Part shown: positions 50,783-62,818 of the stretch, in pieces
How the letters are laid out: every line of letters starts with the position of its first letter
Numbering within the stretch: position 1 is the stretch's first letter
Assembly: GCA_025642065.1 (NCBI GenBank)
Contig: JAODUP010000423.1
Coordinates: 282,538-346,537, forward strand
Source: Paralvinella palmiformis
Lineage: Eukaryota; Annelida; Polychaeta; Terebellida; Alvinellidae
DNA length: 64,000 bases
Direction of reading: 5' to 3'
The notes under the pieces: generated by a model
The model's database searches: none
Told to the model about the DNA's origin: nothing
Seen by the model: only the letters and a program-made list of their open reading frames with translations
Made by a program: the position numbers and the translations under genes

Positions 50783-52240
50783 CAGCACACTGAATAATAG
50801 TTCTCTGGTAACTTATTTCTTGGATAAATTACAATATATACAAACTGGTAGAACATTAATTTGGATGGGGTTTTCCAAATACATTATATTGTTTTATGGC
50901 TTGTACTTGTGTTTGTTGGTCTGAGAGGTTTGTTATACAAATGTATGGTAATAAAGTAAGTTAATTTTATTTTAAGATGATATTGCTACCATCACTGATG
51001 TTTTGTGTTTTTGTTTTTTCATTCCTTAGCTGTCTGCATTGTTTTATTTGTAAGACAATGGTGTTTTATTTGTACGTGGTTTTCTGGTAGTTTCCGAGTG
51101 AATGAACTTGCTATTATATATCTTGGTATTTCTATATGGTATTTTTATCTAGAGGACACATGAAATAGACTTCTGTTTAAGATAATAGTACTGTTCTAGG
51201 TAAAAGTATTCTGTGTGCTTACTTTGTTATTTTTCTCATTATTGTTTTTCCTCATTTATAGGTTGTTCACAAAAACTATAATGTATTTAATAACTTTCGT
51301 ATTCATACCCACACAATGTTTCCTTCAATCGCTGTTATTTTTATTTAATTGAAGGGTATAAGAGCATTTTATTTTTATCGACTGTTACAACTGAGCATTG
51401 TTTGTTGGGAGATACTATTCATGAGTGATAATTGTTCATACTTGTGCAACAACTAATACATCTATAGCCTATGTATTAACCTTGTAATAAACATATTTTG
51501 AATGGTATATGATTTTTACAGTTTGTACGAGGCAATAGGTCAGCATTTATTGTGTAATGTTGATGAAGTAATTTTGGTTAAAGAGGATTTTCCGGCTGAA
51601 CACCATTTTTAAGTACAGTTTGCATCGAAAAGTCATGATTAACTTATCGCTGTTTGATATAAAACAAACCTAGTTTAAAGCTTTTAAATGTTTTTTCTAT
51701 GTGTGTTATTTATTACTGGATGGTGGCATGTAAAATCTGAAGAAAGAAACGCACTTACAAAGCCAACGTACAAACTTCTTTCTATTTCGTTAAATGGGTT
51801 TATTTGGCACAAAACTGTACATCACGAATTGCTAACTGTGCATAACATGGTATGAAAGAAAATAATTACACAATAATATAACAAACTGATTTAGATTCAC
51901 ACTATTAATTAACAATGAGCCATACAATATTACAACAAATGTTTAATTTGTGCATAGTAAGACCACTCTAATTAGCACAGCTTACACATATCCGGGCATG
52001 CAACATAATAACAAAGACATCCTCTTTGGTTTTGACTATAGCCAAATAATGAAGAGAGGCACAATGGCCTCCTGGCGTGTGTTTATATACAGATGAAGTG
52101 AGTTATAAACTGATTCAAGACACATTCATTTATCACTTACACATTCTTTCCAAGATCATTTAACAACACGTCACAAAACGTGGGTACAAAATAAATTACT
52201 GAAACACAACATATCACATTTGAGAATGGCCATGTATAAA
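50783..52240. other. Convergent intergenic region CYP51 / CCDC34-like
   Basis: Contains the two 3' UTRs. Plus-strand AATAAA sites at 50950 and 51486 serve CYP51. Minus-strand AATAAA sites near 51799-51804 and about 51708 are candidates for the CCDC34-like gene. No other gene seen. Confidence 0.55.
50950..50955 (+). terminator. Poly(A) signal of CYP51 (proximal)
   Basis: AATAAA 167 bp after the stop codon. A second AATAAA at 51486-51491 could give a longer 3' UTR. Confidence 0.5.
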
Positions 52241-53675
52241 TCAGAAGTATCTGTCTGGATTCCACCTTTTCCTTGGTGCTGAACGTGAACGCTTTTTCTC
52301 TGGTTTCTGCTTGGGCATTTCCACAGGCTGCCATGGTAGTGGATTAATAAAACTTGGCATAGGATAGGTGCAAGTATCATAATACCCTGAAATGAATAAC
52401 ACTGTCTGGGTTACCATTGAACAATTTTAAAACATATAAATTAATGCATTTATGAATTATGAACAAACTCTGTAATTGTGGAATGTTTAGGCGCAAAATT
52501 ATTATTGCCCAACGTGCTGATTACACACATGTAGTGTAAAAGCTCACCACATAATGAAATTCAATTACGTGTTTTAAAAGAAAATTTGTACCTGTCAGCT
52601 TTCCACAAGTGTATCCTAAGCTACTCTGAGCTGATTTTGGTCGCTTTCTTGCCTTTTTAAGCCACTCTTCATAGGCCTCTCTCGACTTTCTTTCCTTTTC
52701 TTCTCTTTCCTTCTCTTCCTGTTTTTTCTTTTCTCTCTCTCTCCTCTTCTGCTCTTTCTCTGCTTCCTTCTTCTGCTCCTTCCAGTCTTGATATTTCTTT
52801 TCTGCTTTCGTCTGCAATTCTCTTTTCTTCTCTTCTTCAATCATACTTTTAGATTTTTCACGGTGTACACTCATCTTCTTCTGCAGCTTTTCCGTGAGTT
52901 CTTTAGCCTCCATCCATTCTTTGATCTTTTCTCGAGCACGCTGAAGCTTCTCCTCTTTCTCTCTCTCCTTTTTACGTTCCTCCTGCTTTTGTCGCATCAG
53001 TCTCATTTCTTCACGTCTCTGCTTTTCACGCAATTCTTTTGCCTTTGTTATCATCCACTCTTTCCATGCTTGTCTTCCCATTGGTTTAATATCATTAGCC
53101 GATTCTTGGGGTTTGGTTACTTTAATGTTTCTTGGTGACTTCATCTGACTACAGTATTAAGGAAAAGAAAAACATAGTTCTAAACAATCGGTTTATCAAT
53201 CTATAGTTTCCTGACAATATGTTAGCCTGTTATTTTGTAACACATCATGTATAAATTATAAGATTACAAATATAATTTTAAACAAAAATAAATCACAGAT
53301 ATTCAGCATATGTAAATAGTGTAACTATATCTAAACACTACCATTCAGATGTGCCAATCTAATGACCAATGTAAGATATGCCAAACACATTAAAACTCAA
53401 TGCATTCACAGATAATGTACAATAATATCATCTTAGTGTCAATCCAAACAATAGTAAGAGTACCTGTCAGAAAATGACACCTTTGAATCAGATGGTGCCA
53501 CTTCTTCATCAGAGACATCACTGAGGCTCTCGTAGCTATCATGACCAAGAACAGAAACCAACGACTCCGTAGAGCTTCCAGAGGACAGTGAATACGACCT
53601 GGTTCTCACTCCAACGGGTGGTGCCATGCTCTTGGGCTTAAAGGTGGCCGTAACGGGACGTGGACGAGCACTCAT
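52241..53675 (-). CDS. CCDC34: Coiled-coil domain-containing protein 34-like
   Basis: Three exons: 53675-53464, 53148-52592, 52386-52241 (TGA), 915 nt, 304 residues, phases 2 and 1 closing correctly. Residues 1-75 are Ser/acidic and probably disordered (SSGSSTESLVSVLGHDSYES). Residues about 85-250 are a long, highly charged Lys/Glu/Arg coiled coil punctuated by aromatic units: AWKEWMITKAKE, KIKEWMEAKE, KYQDWKEQKK, AYEEWLKKARKRPKSA. The C-terminus has GYTCGKLTGYYD and FINPLPWQPVEMPK, which I associate with CCDC34, a protein linked in vertebrates to sperm flagella and cilia. The family name is from recall of this W-repeat and C-terminal motif. The coiled coil alone would not be diagnostic. A 5' non-coding exon farther upstream is possible. 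Confidence 0.75.
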
Positions 53676-54309
53676 GGTGGCACTTTTACCAGACTAGTCA
53701 GCACTAAACAGAAGGAAATAAAAGTTAACAAAACCTCTACAAGAGCAAGGAATCTGAGAAATGTTATTAACATTATGGCTACAAATGTCATTCAATTTCA
53801 AAGCTTATTACTTCTGACAATCATTTAAAAACTTTAATTTAACAAAATCCTAGCTTCTTAAATAAAATACTTTTATTGGGTGACATTAACTTTCAAACAA
53901 CCCAATTTCAGCAGGTGGTAAGTGTAATATATGCTTAGTGGAAAAACTAACTATTTGTCATTTTATTCCACATTTTTAACTTTTGTTAACATTTATTTTT
54001 GTTCAATGGCAAATATCTATCCTAAAAATGATCACACCAAATTTAAAAATTAAACACCTTGTACAAATATGTCAATCTTGAATTTTCCACAAATATTTTT
54101 GGACTAGAAAGAAAGAAAACATTACGTCATGAATAAGACCATGATGAGTCAAGAACTTTAAAATCGAAGTCATAAAATCAAACCACATCTGATTAATTAC
54201 TAAAATTATCACAAGTCAATTTTCCATATGGATTCTCAAGCAATCAAGCTTAACAATATTTGTAATTCCAAGTACATGTATATATGGAAAACATTAAAAG
54301 GCAATGAAG
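53676..54309. other. Upstream flank of the CCDC34-like gene
   Basis: AT-rich sequence without recognisable gene or repeat. It should hold the 5' UTR and promoter of the gene reading left from 53675, but no core element stands out. Confidence 0.4.
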
Positions 54310-54585
54310 CAGACATGGGATCAATTCAATTCCGGAATTGCAATTGATGGTCAACTTCAATTCAAAAATTGGAACTGATTATTTAAAAAAATAGAATTGA
54401 TAGATTTGGAATTGAAGTTTCCTACAAAACAAATAAATCCACAAATTAATTTACCATTTAATTTTTTAATGCAGAAATATTTCTTCCATGACAATCCTAC
54501 TTGGAATATAAATTACTCAGAGTAGGTATTCCAAGGAGGTATTCGGGGTACATACTCATGGTAAAAAGTAGTAGGTAATAAGAGT
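54310..54585. mobile_element. hAT-type MITE, copy 5 (right end missing)
   Basis: Starts CAGACATGGGATCAATTC and contains the family interior, including CCATGACAATCCTACTTGG and palindromic GTAGGTATTCC segments. It breaks off near 54585 without the terminal inverted repeat. Confidence 0.75.
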
Positions 54586-55739
54586 TCGAATTTTGACACG
54601 ACCACTTTCAGTCGCTAATTGTTTTTGGTAGTGTATTGTTGTAAAGTAAACACAAAACAATTATTCAGTGATATATTATGTTCCAGCCTAAAACTATTAA
54701 GATTTAAGTGGTTGATTCTCCCAGCCTGGTCGAACCTCCTCACTTCTCCCCTACATCATTCCAGCTGAAATATCAACACTTATTTCAGACACAAAGCTAT
54801 ATCTTGCACCTCTATATTATAGAGTCTAGACTATAACTATAAGTACAATATGAATGCACTAATATTAATAGCCAGAATATGCCAGGTGATCGAATATTAT
54901 TAATATTACAATATTAGATCTACTTTGACGACCCATCCTTGTAATATTACATGAACAGATCCATGGCCATGGCATAGCCTGATAGACATAGCATAGGGTC
55001 CATGGGCATACTCATGATACTGAGATACTACATTACTCATTAGATCTACTACAGTACATAACATCACATGCACCGTTCCTTTAACTTTGTAAAGTGAAGT
55101 CGCAACGCTATATGTCTAATATTATATCAGTCTTTAAGTCTCTTACTAAGCACTAGTACGCAATAATTAAAGCTTAGATTTTGTACTTTATAATGAAGAA
55201 GAAGATTACAACTGCTACTATTAGAGTATTAGAGTCTAGATATACTATCAAACATTCAACGTATCAGTCATTCAACTCATTGACTGAGTCAAGTCTGGAC
55301 TTGACTTTTGACGGACATATAAAAATTAATTTTCAAACTGACACTCAGACGACACAGAGAAACGTATCCAATAGTAACAATAACCATTACAACCTAAAAA
55401 TATGCAGTGTCATTTTTATTACCTTATTTTTCAACCAATTTCCAATAACATCAGAAACGGACAAATCTCAACGCTGTGGAATGTTTTGAAAAGAGTCCGC
55501 CTAGCAGCGCTGCAGTGAATATCAACAAATGGTCTGATTGGTTAATAAACTTTAACTACATTCGATCATAGAGGGAGCCACATATATTTTGGGTGGCCGA
55601 AGACCATATAGATACGATCTTTGGGGTGGCATCTAAACTGAATTTAGCAAAGGCCCGCTATTACACAGGTGTTTCTACTGATACTTGCTTACACGTATCC
55701 TCTTCTGGAAATAGTTTAGGATTATAGCCTATTAGCCTA

Positions 55740-56660
55740 ATATAACCTTGTATTAAAGGCATTTAAACTTGGGCCATTTACAAAATCGGCTGGAAGTTGA
55801 TTCCATGCATTAGTTGTTCTGATAGTGAGAAACCCCTTTGTTTACTCGTTCTTTGACCAATTTGAATGAATGTCCACTGGTGTTTGGTGACTGATCTAAT
55901 TTTATGTACTTTAATCTGTCTATATGCTATGTATTGTATGCTTGTACAACTCTATCATATGATTCTTATCATCTCTCGTCTTGTGGTAATGAAAGCTTGG
56001 TAGTTTCCTCGTATTCCGTGTCATGCAGGCCGCGGATCAACTTAGTTAGTCTTTGTAGATCTTCAAGTAGGGTGCACGGTGTTTTTGTTGTAGTCAGATA
56101 TTCCACATCAAATTGGGAATATGTTCTACGTATCGAGTACAATATCTTTTTCACAATGTTGACTAAATTTAATTCAGTGTCTATATCGATACCCATATCC
56201 TTTTCCAGTTTGATCTCTTGTAATTCTTGCGGTGTTGCGGATTGGGTCGTGCAATACTTTTGTTTTGGGTGTTTCCCCCCTAGGTGCATTATCTTGCATT
56301 TGTATGCGTTAAATTTCAGTCTTGCAGTGCAGTCAAATCTTCATTGAGAACAGTTAAGTCTAATTTACTATTTACTGTCTAGAACAGTTTAGTATCGTCG
56401 GCAAACATCCTGATCAGACTGTTAACTACCTGTTGCGTTTCTGGCGTCTCAAAACAATATCCTGTGGTATGTCACTTGGGATAGAGCAGCTACGGACACT
56501 TTCTGTTTTTACCTATGATGACTGATATATGGCCCATGTAATAAGCTTTAGTTTAATACCATATAGCCGTATACTTTCCTTAGTAATCTCTGGTGGGGAA
56601 CAGCGTCAAAAGCCTTAGCAAAGTCCTCTGGTCAAATTACATCCAATAATTGCGTCACAT
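55740..56660 (-). mobile_element. Decayed CR1/jockey-type LINE fragment (reverse transcriptase)
   Basis: On the minus strand the conserved blocks appear in order: DFAKAFDAVPHQRLL (about 56632-56588), RMFADDTKLF (about 56415-56385), MHLGGKHPKQKY and ELQEIKLEKDMGIDID, then LQRLTKLIRGLHDTEYEE, then GHSFKLVKERV-like and NAWNQLPADF-like C-terminal motifs near 55880-55790. Frame shifts and stops interrupt it. It belongs to a different lineage from the LINE at 1771-3730. Confidence 0.82.
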
Positions 56661-56973
56661 AAGACCTTCCCTTAATAAAAGAAAAACATCTCGGCATGCT
56701 ATTTAAAGGTAACGGGAAAAGAAATTTCATATTTCGAAGTAATTATAACGTAGCAAACAATTATTTTATTCCCTATCAGATGCACTACCACACTCAAAAT
56801 AATTATAGCCACCAGCTATCGTGTTTCCATTAAAATGTTCCCTAAATCCTTCATTTCCGAACTTTCACCAGTCATTGCTAGTGCGTACTACGCCCGCTAG
56901 GGATTATCTTTGCCAAACATCACGTAGTACCACAGCTTTGTTTACAAGCGTCTTGACCAGTTAACAGACAAAA

Positions 56974-57168
56974 TGTCAGATTTCGACGAAAGTTTTGACA
57001 TTCTCATGGATATTAAGCCCTAGAACTTTGAACTACTCACGAAAAGGGTCACAGACAGTATTAGTTGTGATGAATTAGCTGCAGCAAGTGCAGACGTGCA
57101 TCTAGAGCAATTACCTGTGCCGCCGAAACCCGGCCCCGGTCCACAACAAGAGTTGGATTGGCGTGTAT
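56974..57168 (+). pseudogene. Broken N-terminal exon of a P2X7-C-terminal-domain-like protein (tentative)
   Basis: ATG at 56974 reads MSDFDESFDILMDIKP, then an in-frame TAG, then continues in the same frame as NFELLTKRVTDSISCDELA and later PPKPGPGPQQELDW. The pattern (acidic start, P-x-N-F-E-P-L-like block, Cys-Glu-Glu-Leu-type block, Pro-rich linker, D-W) recalls the N-terminus of invertebrate proteins that carry the P2X7 intracellular-domain motif, often found in mobile-element-like multicopy genes. The cysteine-rich part is not seen downstream. Identification is from memory and weak; the coding-like frame with a single nonsense codon is what the sequence shows. Confidence 0.35.
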
Positions 57169-57709
57169 TTGTTTGTATTGCTATAAGCTTAATAGATCTT
57201 AATAGATAAGTCAACACACTGGTCGTGAATGCGAATATTTCCGTTTTCCTATCACATAACGTCATTTAAAATAAAGTGATATTTATCAGTACACGGGAGC
57301 GCGGTGGGTGGAAGGGGCTCTCCCATATGTGACCTATACAGGAATGTGCCGCAAGTAAATTTTTTGTTTGCGAATAAGTTAAATTTTACTTTTGCACTTT
57401 TTCCATTTACCCAAAATGCCACCATGTCTAATACATTTAGAGTCGTGGAAATATGCCATTCCTTCTGTTCCTGATGTGTATTGATAGCCGTTCGTATTTG
57501 ATAAACACAGACCAACCAATATGGCTTAACATTTCCCCTTCACACAGTCCAAATCTTGAGGTGGTGAGGAAGCTTGTGTCTCTAGGTGACCTACAGAGAT
57601 ATGTCAGCGGGAACTTTGGATTCTGTTAGGGCTACCCGAGCTGAACCTGTCAGTGGATAGAGATTAGACTGGTATGGACCAAGGGTGTGGTAACCCTAAG
57701 CAGGGAGTA

Positions 57710-57789
57710 CGGACAGTTGCTGACCGGACAGTTGCTCACCTGGACACTTGCTCACCAATCAAATGAAGAAAAAAAGACACTTGCTCACC
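57710..57789 (+). repeat. Cluster of GGACAGTTGCTCACC repeats
   Basis: Four near-copies of a 15-bp unit, GGACAGTTGCTGACC (57710), GGACAGTTGCTCACC (57726), GGACACTTGCTCACC (57742) and GACACTTGCTCACC (57776). The layout resembles the clustered subterminal repeats of non-autonomous DNA transposons, such as the element at 43631-44221. The matching opposite end was not found. Confidence 0.6.
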
Positions 57790-58349
57790 AGTGAATTTTT
57801 AATGAGAAAATTATATATAATTATTGGGATGAATATTACCAATTAATTGGGAATTAAAGTTCAGATATTATTTTATTTTATTTGATTAATATAACAACAA
57901 CAAAGTGATACATTTCTTCCATTGTTACACACACACACACATTCACATACATACACACACACGCACACACATTTGTGGCGAATAAATCATAATGTACAGC
58001 GATTTGCACTTATCCACGAATGTTTTGCGTATACATATTTATTTTCTGTCACCCATTTCAATATCGATCGTATTGTGCATCCAGTATACTATTTTTACCA
58101 GAAGCTTTGTCACACACTTCATTCCAGAATGTTCTAATACCATATGCTAAGATATTTTCGAACTGCGTGTGTGCGTGCGCACGCGCGCGCGTGTGTAATA
58201 TAATATGGCAGGCCCTTTTAACAGCATGACATGGTGGTATTTTGACCCGAAACCTGTCGTGACACCTACCACTGACAGTGGCATCACCGCTTAAGAGGCA
58301 ATTTTCTGGTACATCTGCCAACTTAGATCAGGGAATAAACGATCGACGC

Positions 58350-58627
58350 GAGTGAGTGAGTGAGTGAGTGAGTGAGTGAGTGAGTGAGTGAGTGAGTGAG
58401 TGAGTGAGTGAGTGAGTGAGTGAGTGAGTGAGTGAGTGAGTGAGTGAGTGAGTGAGTGAGTGAGTGAGTGAGTGAGTGAGTGAGTGAGTGAGTGAGTGAG
58501 TGAGTGAGTGAGTGAGTGAGTGAGTGAGTGAGTGAGTGAGTGAGTGAGTGAGTGAGTGAGTGAGTGAGTGAGTGAGTGAGTGAGTGAGTGAGTGAGTGAG
58601 TGAGTGAGTGAGTGAGTGAGTGAGTGA
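58350..58627. repeat. (GAGT)n microsatellite, about 69 copies
   Basis: An uninterrupted perfect tetranucleotide tract of about 278 bp. All four-base frames stay open on one strand, which produces a spurious Ser-Leu-Thr-His repeat frame on the minus strand. Confidence 0.98.
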
Positions 58628-58782
58628 CCTATAATATAACATAAATCGCAATTTAGTCATGTAAACATTAAATATTATAATAGTACAATAATTAAATTAC
58701 CAGCTAAACAATATATAATCATATCGAGGACAGCAAGACCATTGTGTCTTTTAAATTCAACCAAAACCATGTATAAAACGTA

Positions 58783-58792
<10 letters not shown>

Positions 58793-58828
<36 letters not shown>

Positions 58829-58871
58829 CTGTTTTACGGCCACTTTTGTGCACAAGGTAAGCTAATGGCGA

Positions 58872-58933
<62 letters not shown>
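58793..58933. repeat. (AT)n tracts interrupted by a SINE group I fragment
   Basis: (AT)n at 58793-58826 and 58874-58933. Between them (58827-58873) is GCTGTTTTACGGCCACTTTTGTGCACAAGG, the reverse complement of the group I SINE 3' module. The SINE piece is thus nested in, or has seeded, the dinucleotide expansion. Confidence 0.8.
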
Positions 58934-58935
<2 letters not shown>

Positions 58936-58943
58936 TCTAATAT

Positions 58944-59281
58944 CAGACATAGGGTAAATTCCATTTTTTCAATTCCAACTACAATTCCACTCAATTCCAT
59001 TTGGTCCATTCCTTACTTTTTACCATGAGTGGGTACTCCAAATACCTACTCCGAGTACCTACTTGGAATACCTACTCCGAATAGTTTATATTCCAAGTAG
59101 GATTGTCATGGAAGAAATATTTCTTAATTAAAAAAATTAAATGGTAATTTTTTTGTAGCAGACTTCAATTCTAATTCCAAATTTATCAATTCCAATTCCA
59201 TTTCTTTAAATAAGCAATTCCGGAATTGGAATTGGAATGCTCATCAATTCCATTTCCGGAATTTAATTGAACCCATGTCTG
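58944..59281. mobile_element. hAT-type MITE, copy 6
   Basis: Starts CAGACATAGGG and ends TTGAACCCATGTCTG, flanked by TCTAATAT and TCTCATAT (8 bp, one mismatch). The interior is the reverse orientation of copies 1 and 2 (AAATACCTACTCCGAGTACC, CCAAGTAGGATTGTCATGG). Confidence 0.85.
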
Positions 59282-60271
59282 TCTCATATTATTGCAGCAA
59301 CTTAAATTGGTATACATTTAATTCGGTTAATTTACGACTCCACGGAGCTAGTGCTTCCCGAATTATGATAAAATGGTGTAATTCTATTATCCATGAAATA
59401 TGTTTTGGTTTACGGAGTCGAAATCCCGACTAGAGTTAATGGTAAGTAGCAAGTTTTAATTTTATAAATTAATAATAAAAGTTCATATTAATATACCTAA
59501 TGGACATTCACCTAACGGATTTATCAATGAACTTCGAATGAGACAACCCCATTCACCGTCAGAGAGGCCGCGAGTTGGTTCCAGAAAGATTTAAGACAAC
59601 GATAGTGGCGCCATAGTACGAATATTATAAGATCATTACTTGAACGCATTTAAGAAAGGCCTAATTTTAATCGTGTAATGTACTAGTATCTTTGTTTGTG
59701 TTATTGTTTTGATGTTTACACTCACTATAAATAATCATTTATTCATACGACTTAAACTGAAGCATAGATTTAAACCCCCCCCCCCCCCCATCTGTGGGAT
59801 TTACAGGTAATAGATATTCATTGGTTATTGACAGCTGATGTTTTCTGAACCGAGTTAACAAAACACATCAAAGCGACATTCAAACTGCAGGTCCCCAATA
59901 ATGGCATATGTAGAAAATGCTATTTTTGCTTCGGAATGAAGATGATCGATTATCAGAAATGTGCATCCACGGACCTGAAACCAAATCGATCCAGTACGCA
60001 GTTCTTCATTTTTCTGGCGTATATATTGTGATGATCGTAGACCGGGGCTTTCCCGTCAATTATTCATCCCAAAGGAGGTCGTTTGGGATAGGGATTCTGT
60101 GCTTTGTTTTATGAGACTGCGCGTTGTCACTCGCGCGATTGCCAACTAGAACTTCTAGTTTGAAACTGACAAAATAATCCGGATACGAGACTATTAATTC
60201 TTGTATATTGCAAAGTGCATAGGTATGATAGCTGCAGTATCTGCTGGTGTGCGTATGCGCGCTTGTGTGTG

Positions 60272-60274
<3 letters not shown>

Positions 60275-60311
<37 letters not shown>

Positions 60312-60345
60312 GTGTGTGTGCGCGCGCGCGTGTGTGTGTGTCGGT
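60275..60345. repeat. (CT)n followed by (GT/GC)n
   Basis: A (CT)n tract at about 60275-60307 followed by mixed GTGTGTGCGCGCGCGTGTGTG. Simple repeat only. Confidence 0.95.
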
Positions 60346-60689
60346 GTGTGACCTATATTCCATGTCGCCATATTGCCTCTAGGGCAATATAGCATACGGC
60401 ATTATTTATGTTAGACACCATGACAGTTTAAATAAAGCCTGATTGATTATGAAGCAGATTCTATATAAAGGTTCCATTTATCTGATAAATTTGCCCATCA
60501 CGATAGCTACCTTTCTGTTAACTCAGATGGCAAAAACTTAAAGATTATTCTCCATGTTTTTTTATCCCTATTTCCTGCACAAACAGTTTCATCCACCGAG
60601 TCTAATTGTGGTTGTGCCAATGCATATAATGGTATATGAGATATGTTTTCAGAACTTCCTAAAGCGCACTTCTATTGTATATGTAAACA

Positions 60690-60690
60690 G

Positions 60691-60725
<35 letters not shown>

Positions 60726-60775
60726 GATGTTTTACGGCCACTTTTGTGCTAGCAGTTAAAGCAACGAGGCGCACC
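60690..60775 (-). mobile_element. SINE group I 3' fragment with expanded (ATC)n tail
   Basis: On the minus strand the 3' module CACAAAAGTGGCCGTAAAAC then ATCAATC is followed by about nine CATC/ATC units. The tail length suggests expansion after insertion. Confidence 0.7.
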
Positions 60776-61054
60776 ATGTGTAAACAGTGAAAAGGGGTAC
60801 TTGGTGATATATGAGCTACTGCTATGAATTTTAATATTTCTAGCCAAAACAAGTCTGTTTCATAAATTGTTTGACCTTTGAATCTATAAATCGGTTAGAT
60901 GGAATTCAAAAGAATGACCAGGCCATAACATTGGTATCGGTGCTGGTCGTCTAGCGCAGTTTACTTAACACAGTTGTTGGAGTACTGCATAGCAAGCATG
61001 CGGTTCCCGGCTCGAACTATTTGTCAGCCATATATCCCAAAATTAACCTGCGTT

Positions 61055-61250
61055 AAGGGGGGCGTCTTTGTGGCTTAAATAATAGCGCCGTTGGTCACCG
61101 AGTTGTAGCACGTGGGTTCGATTTCCGGCGTGACTATTCCTGTGTAGTGTTTCATCCATAAACCGGCAACATGTACATTTACATCTAGCTTCGTGACGAA
61201 TAATTCAACCAACTAGATGTAGGGGTCACAAACGGTGCCACCGCTTCACC
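61055..61250 (+). mobile_element. Possible tRNA-derived SINE, distinct type
   Basis: An A-box-like segment (GTCTTTGTGGCTTAAATAAT) and a good B box (GTGGGTTCGATTTCCGG) are spaced like a tRNA gene. They are followed by a GC-richer body with CATCTAGCTTCGTGACG. Only one copy is seen here, and it does not fold to a complete tRNA, so a SINE or pseudogene is likelier than a functional tRNA. Confidence 0.45.
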
Positions 61251-62769
61251 GTTGATACTAAAATACTTCCCATCACAATACTGAAACTTATTTCCTGCTC
61301 ATTTTTGTAATTGCTAATATTCGGACGTAGCCACCAAAAGTGCCGAATTCAAAATTGGTTAGTCCGCGCGCGTTCACGACTGATTGTGTACCAACAAGAT
61401 GTTCCAATGCCGTGAATTGTCATTTTTAATGGTTTTACGACAATTCCGACTGCATCCGGCCCAATCTCTGAAGGAAATGAATGGCAACGGAAGTCGAAAC
61501 ACCATTCCGAATTAGGCCGAAGACGAACTCGCAAACGAGTGGTTTGGGACCAGCATCGTTCCTATTCTTCCGTAGACATCCCTGCTACAATACAGAATGG
61601 ATTCTGTTTGAACAAAGTAATTAATTACATTTACGGAATAATTGATCATAGCGTGCGCGTGCGTGCGCGCGCGCGCGCGCGTGTATGTGTGTGTTTAGGA
61701 TACATATAGAGAGGCACAGGCGCAGAACATCATCAACTCTAAACCTCCTTTGATACCTCCGCCTTCATAAATCTAAATAAACTATCCATACATCAATCTA
61801 AATATAAAATATAGGTATAACTATACACGTCTCTGGGCTACTCATCAGGCTGTGGGTGCCAGCTAATTCGCTTTTCGTACGCGACAAATATGTCACGCCT
61901 TTAATTTCTTTAATTTCTAATAGAGCAGTCTGACAAAACTAAATGTTTTGTGAGTACTTTTGTTTTACTTATTTGTTTTGTTGTTTGTTTGTTTGTTCTG
62001 TGTTAGTGTGTATTTGTTTGTGTCTGTGTGTTTGTTTGTATGTGTTTGTTTGTTTGCGTCTGTGTGTTTGTTCCAGTCTGCTGTAGCAAGGACCTTGAAG
62101 TAAGTTACAATTTCTGACACAACACACGTTTGGTGGGTGTTTCATCTTTAATTCTCCATCATTTCCCTTTATTGTCGTTCGGCTCATTTAGTGTGCCGTG
62201 TGCACAAATGTGGCCGTAAAACAGCGCTGTTTCTGGTTAGTTCATTATGTAATGTCAATTGATATGCAACAAACAGAAATAAACTGAATCCAATAAACTT
62301 AATTCGTTTCATTTTATAATCTTTCCTCTACCTCTCAGTTACGATATGATAATTTGTTAGCTGATTGTAACGTTAATCGCCTCCAGCGACTTCAAAATTA
62401 TGTACCGTGTGCAAAGACAATTAACCACGTGCGTGTACTCAAAAATATCATTGTTTCACCGCAATATTCCGATGATTACATTGGCTGACAGTCGGACAGC
62501 GTATCCTTTTCACTATTATGCCAATTAGTTATAAATCATTCGCTGACAGAACTCCTGAACATCTTTGTGATCTCTCGCCAGTCACCATCGCACTCAGTTC
62601 AATCACTACAACAAGTACCTCAGTCAGACTCAAATACTTAGCGATTGAGCATTGAGTTTCACTTCAGGGAACAGGCTGGCGTAGGAGATTACAGGTGTAT
62701 TATCTCTCTGTTCTCGAGAATCCCCTGTTCAAGGTTAATTTTAAACTTACATATGTCCATCGCTTGACC

Positions 62770-62781
62770 TTCAGGAATCAC

Positions 62782-62818
<37 letters not shown>

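Noticed and set aside
55181..55489. 102-codon plus-strand open frame
   Set aside because: Composition is that of AT-rich noncoding DNA; no domain, no splice partners and no neighbouring exons.
58328..58660. Minus-strand frame of repeated Ser-Leu-Thr-His
   Set aside because: It is the unavoidable translation of the (GAGT)n microsatellite and has no gene context.
61070..61135. Possible tRNA gene with a good B box
   Set aside because: The acceptor stem does not pair and the downstream sequence looks SINE-like; kept only as a tentative SINE.
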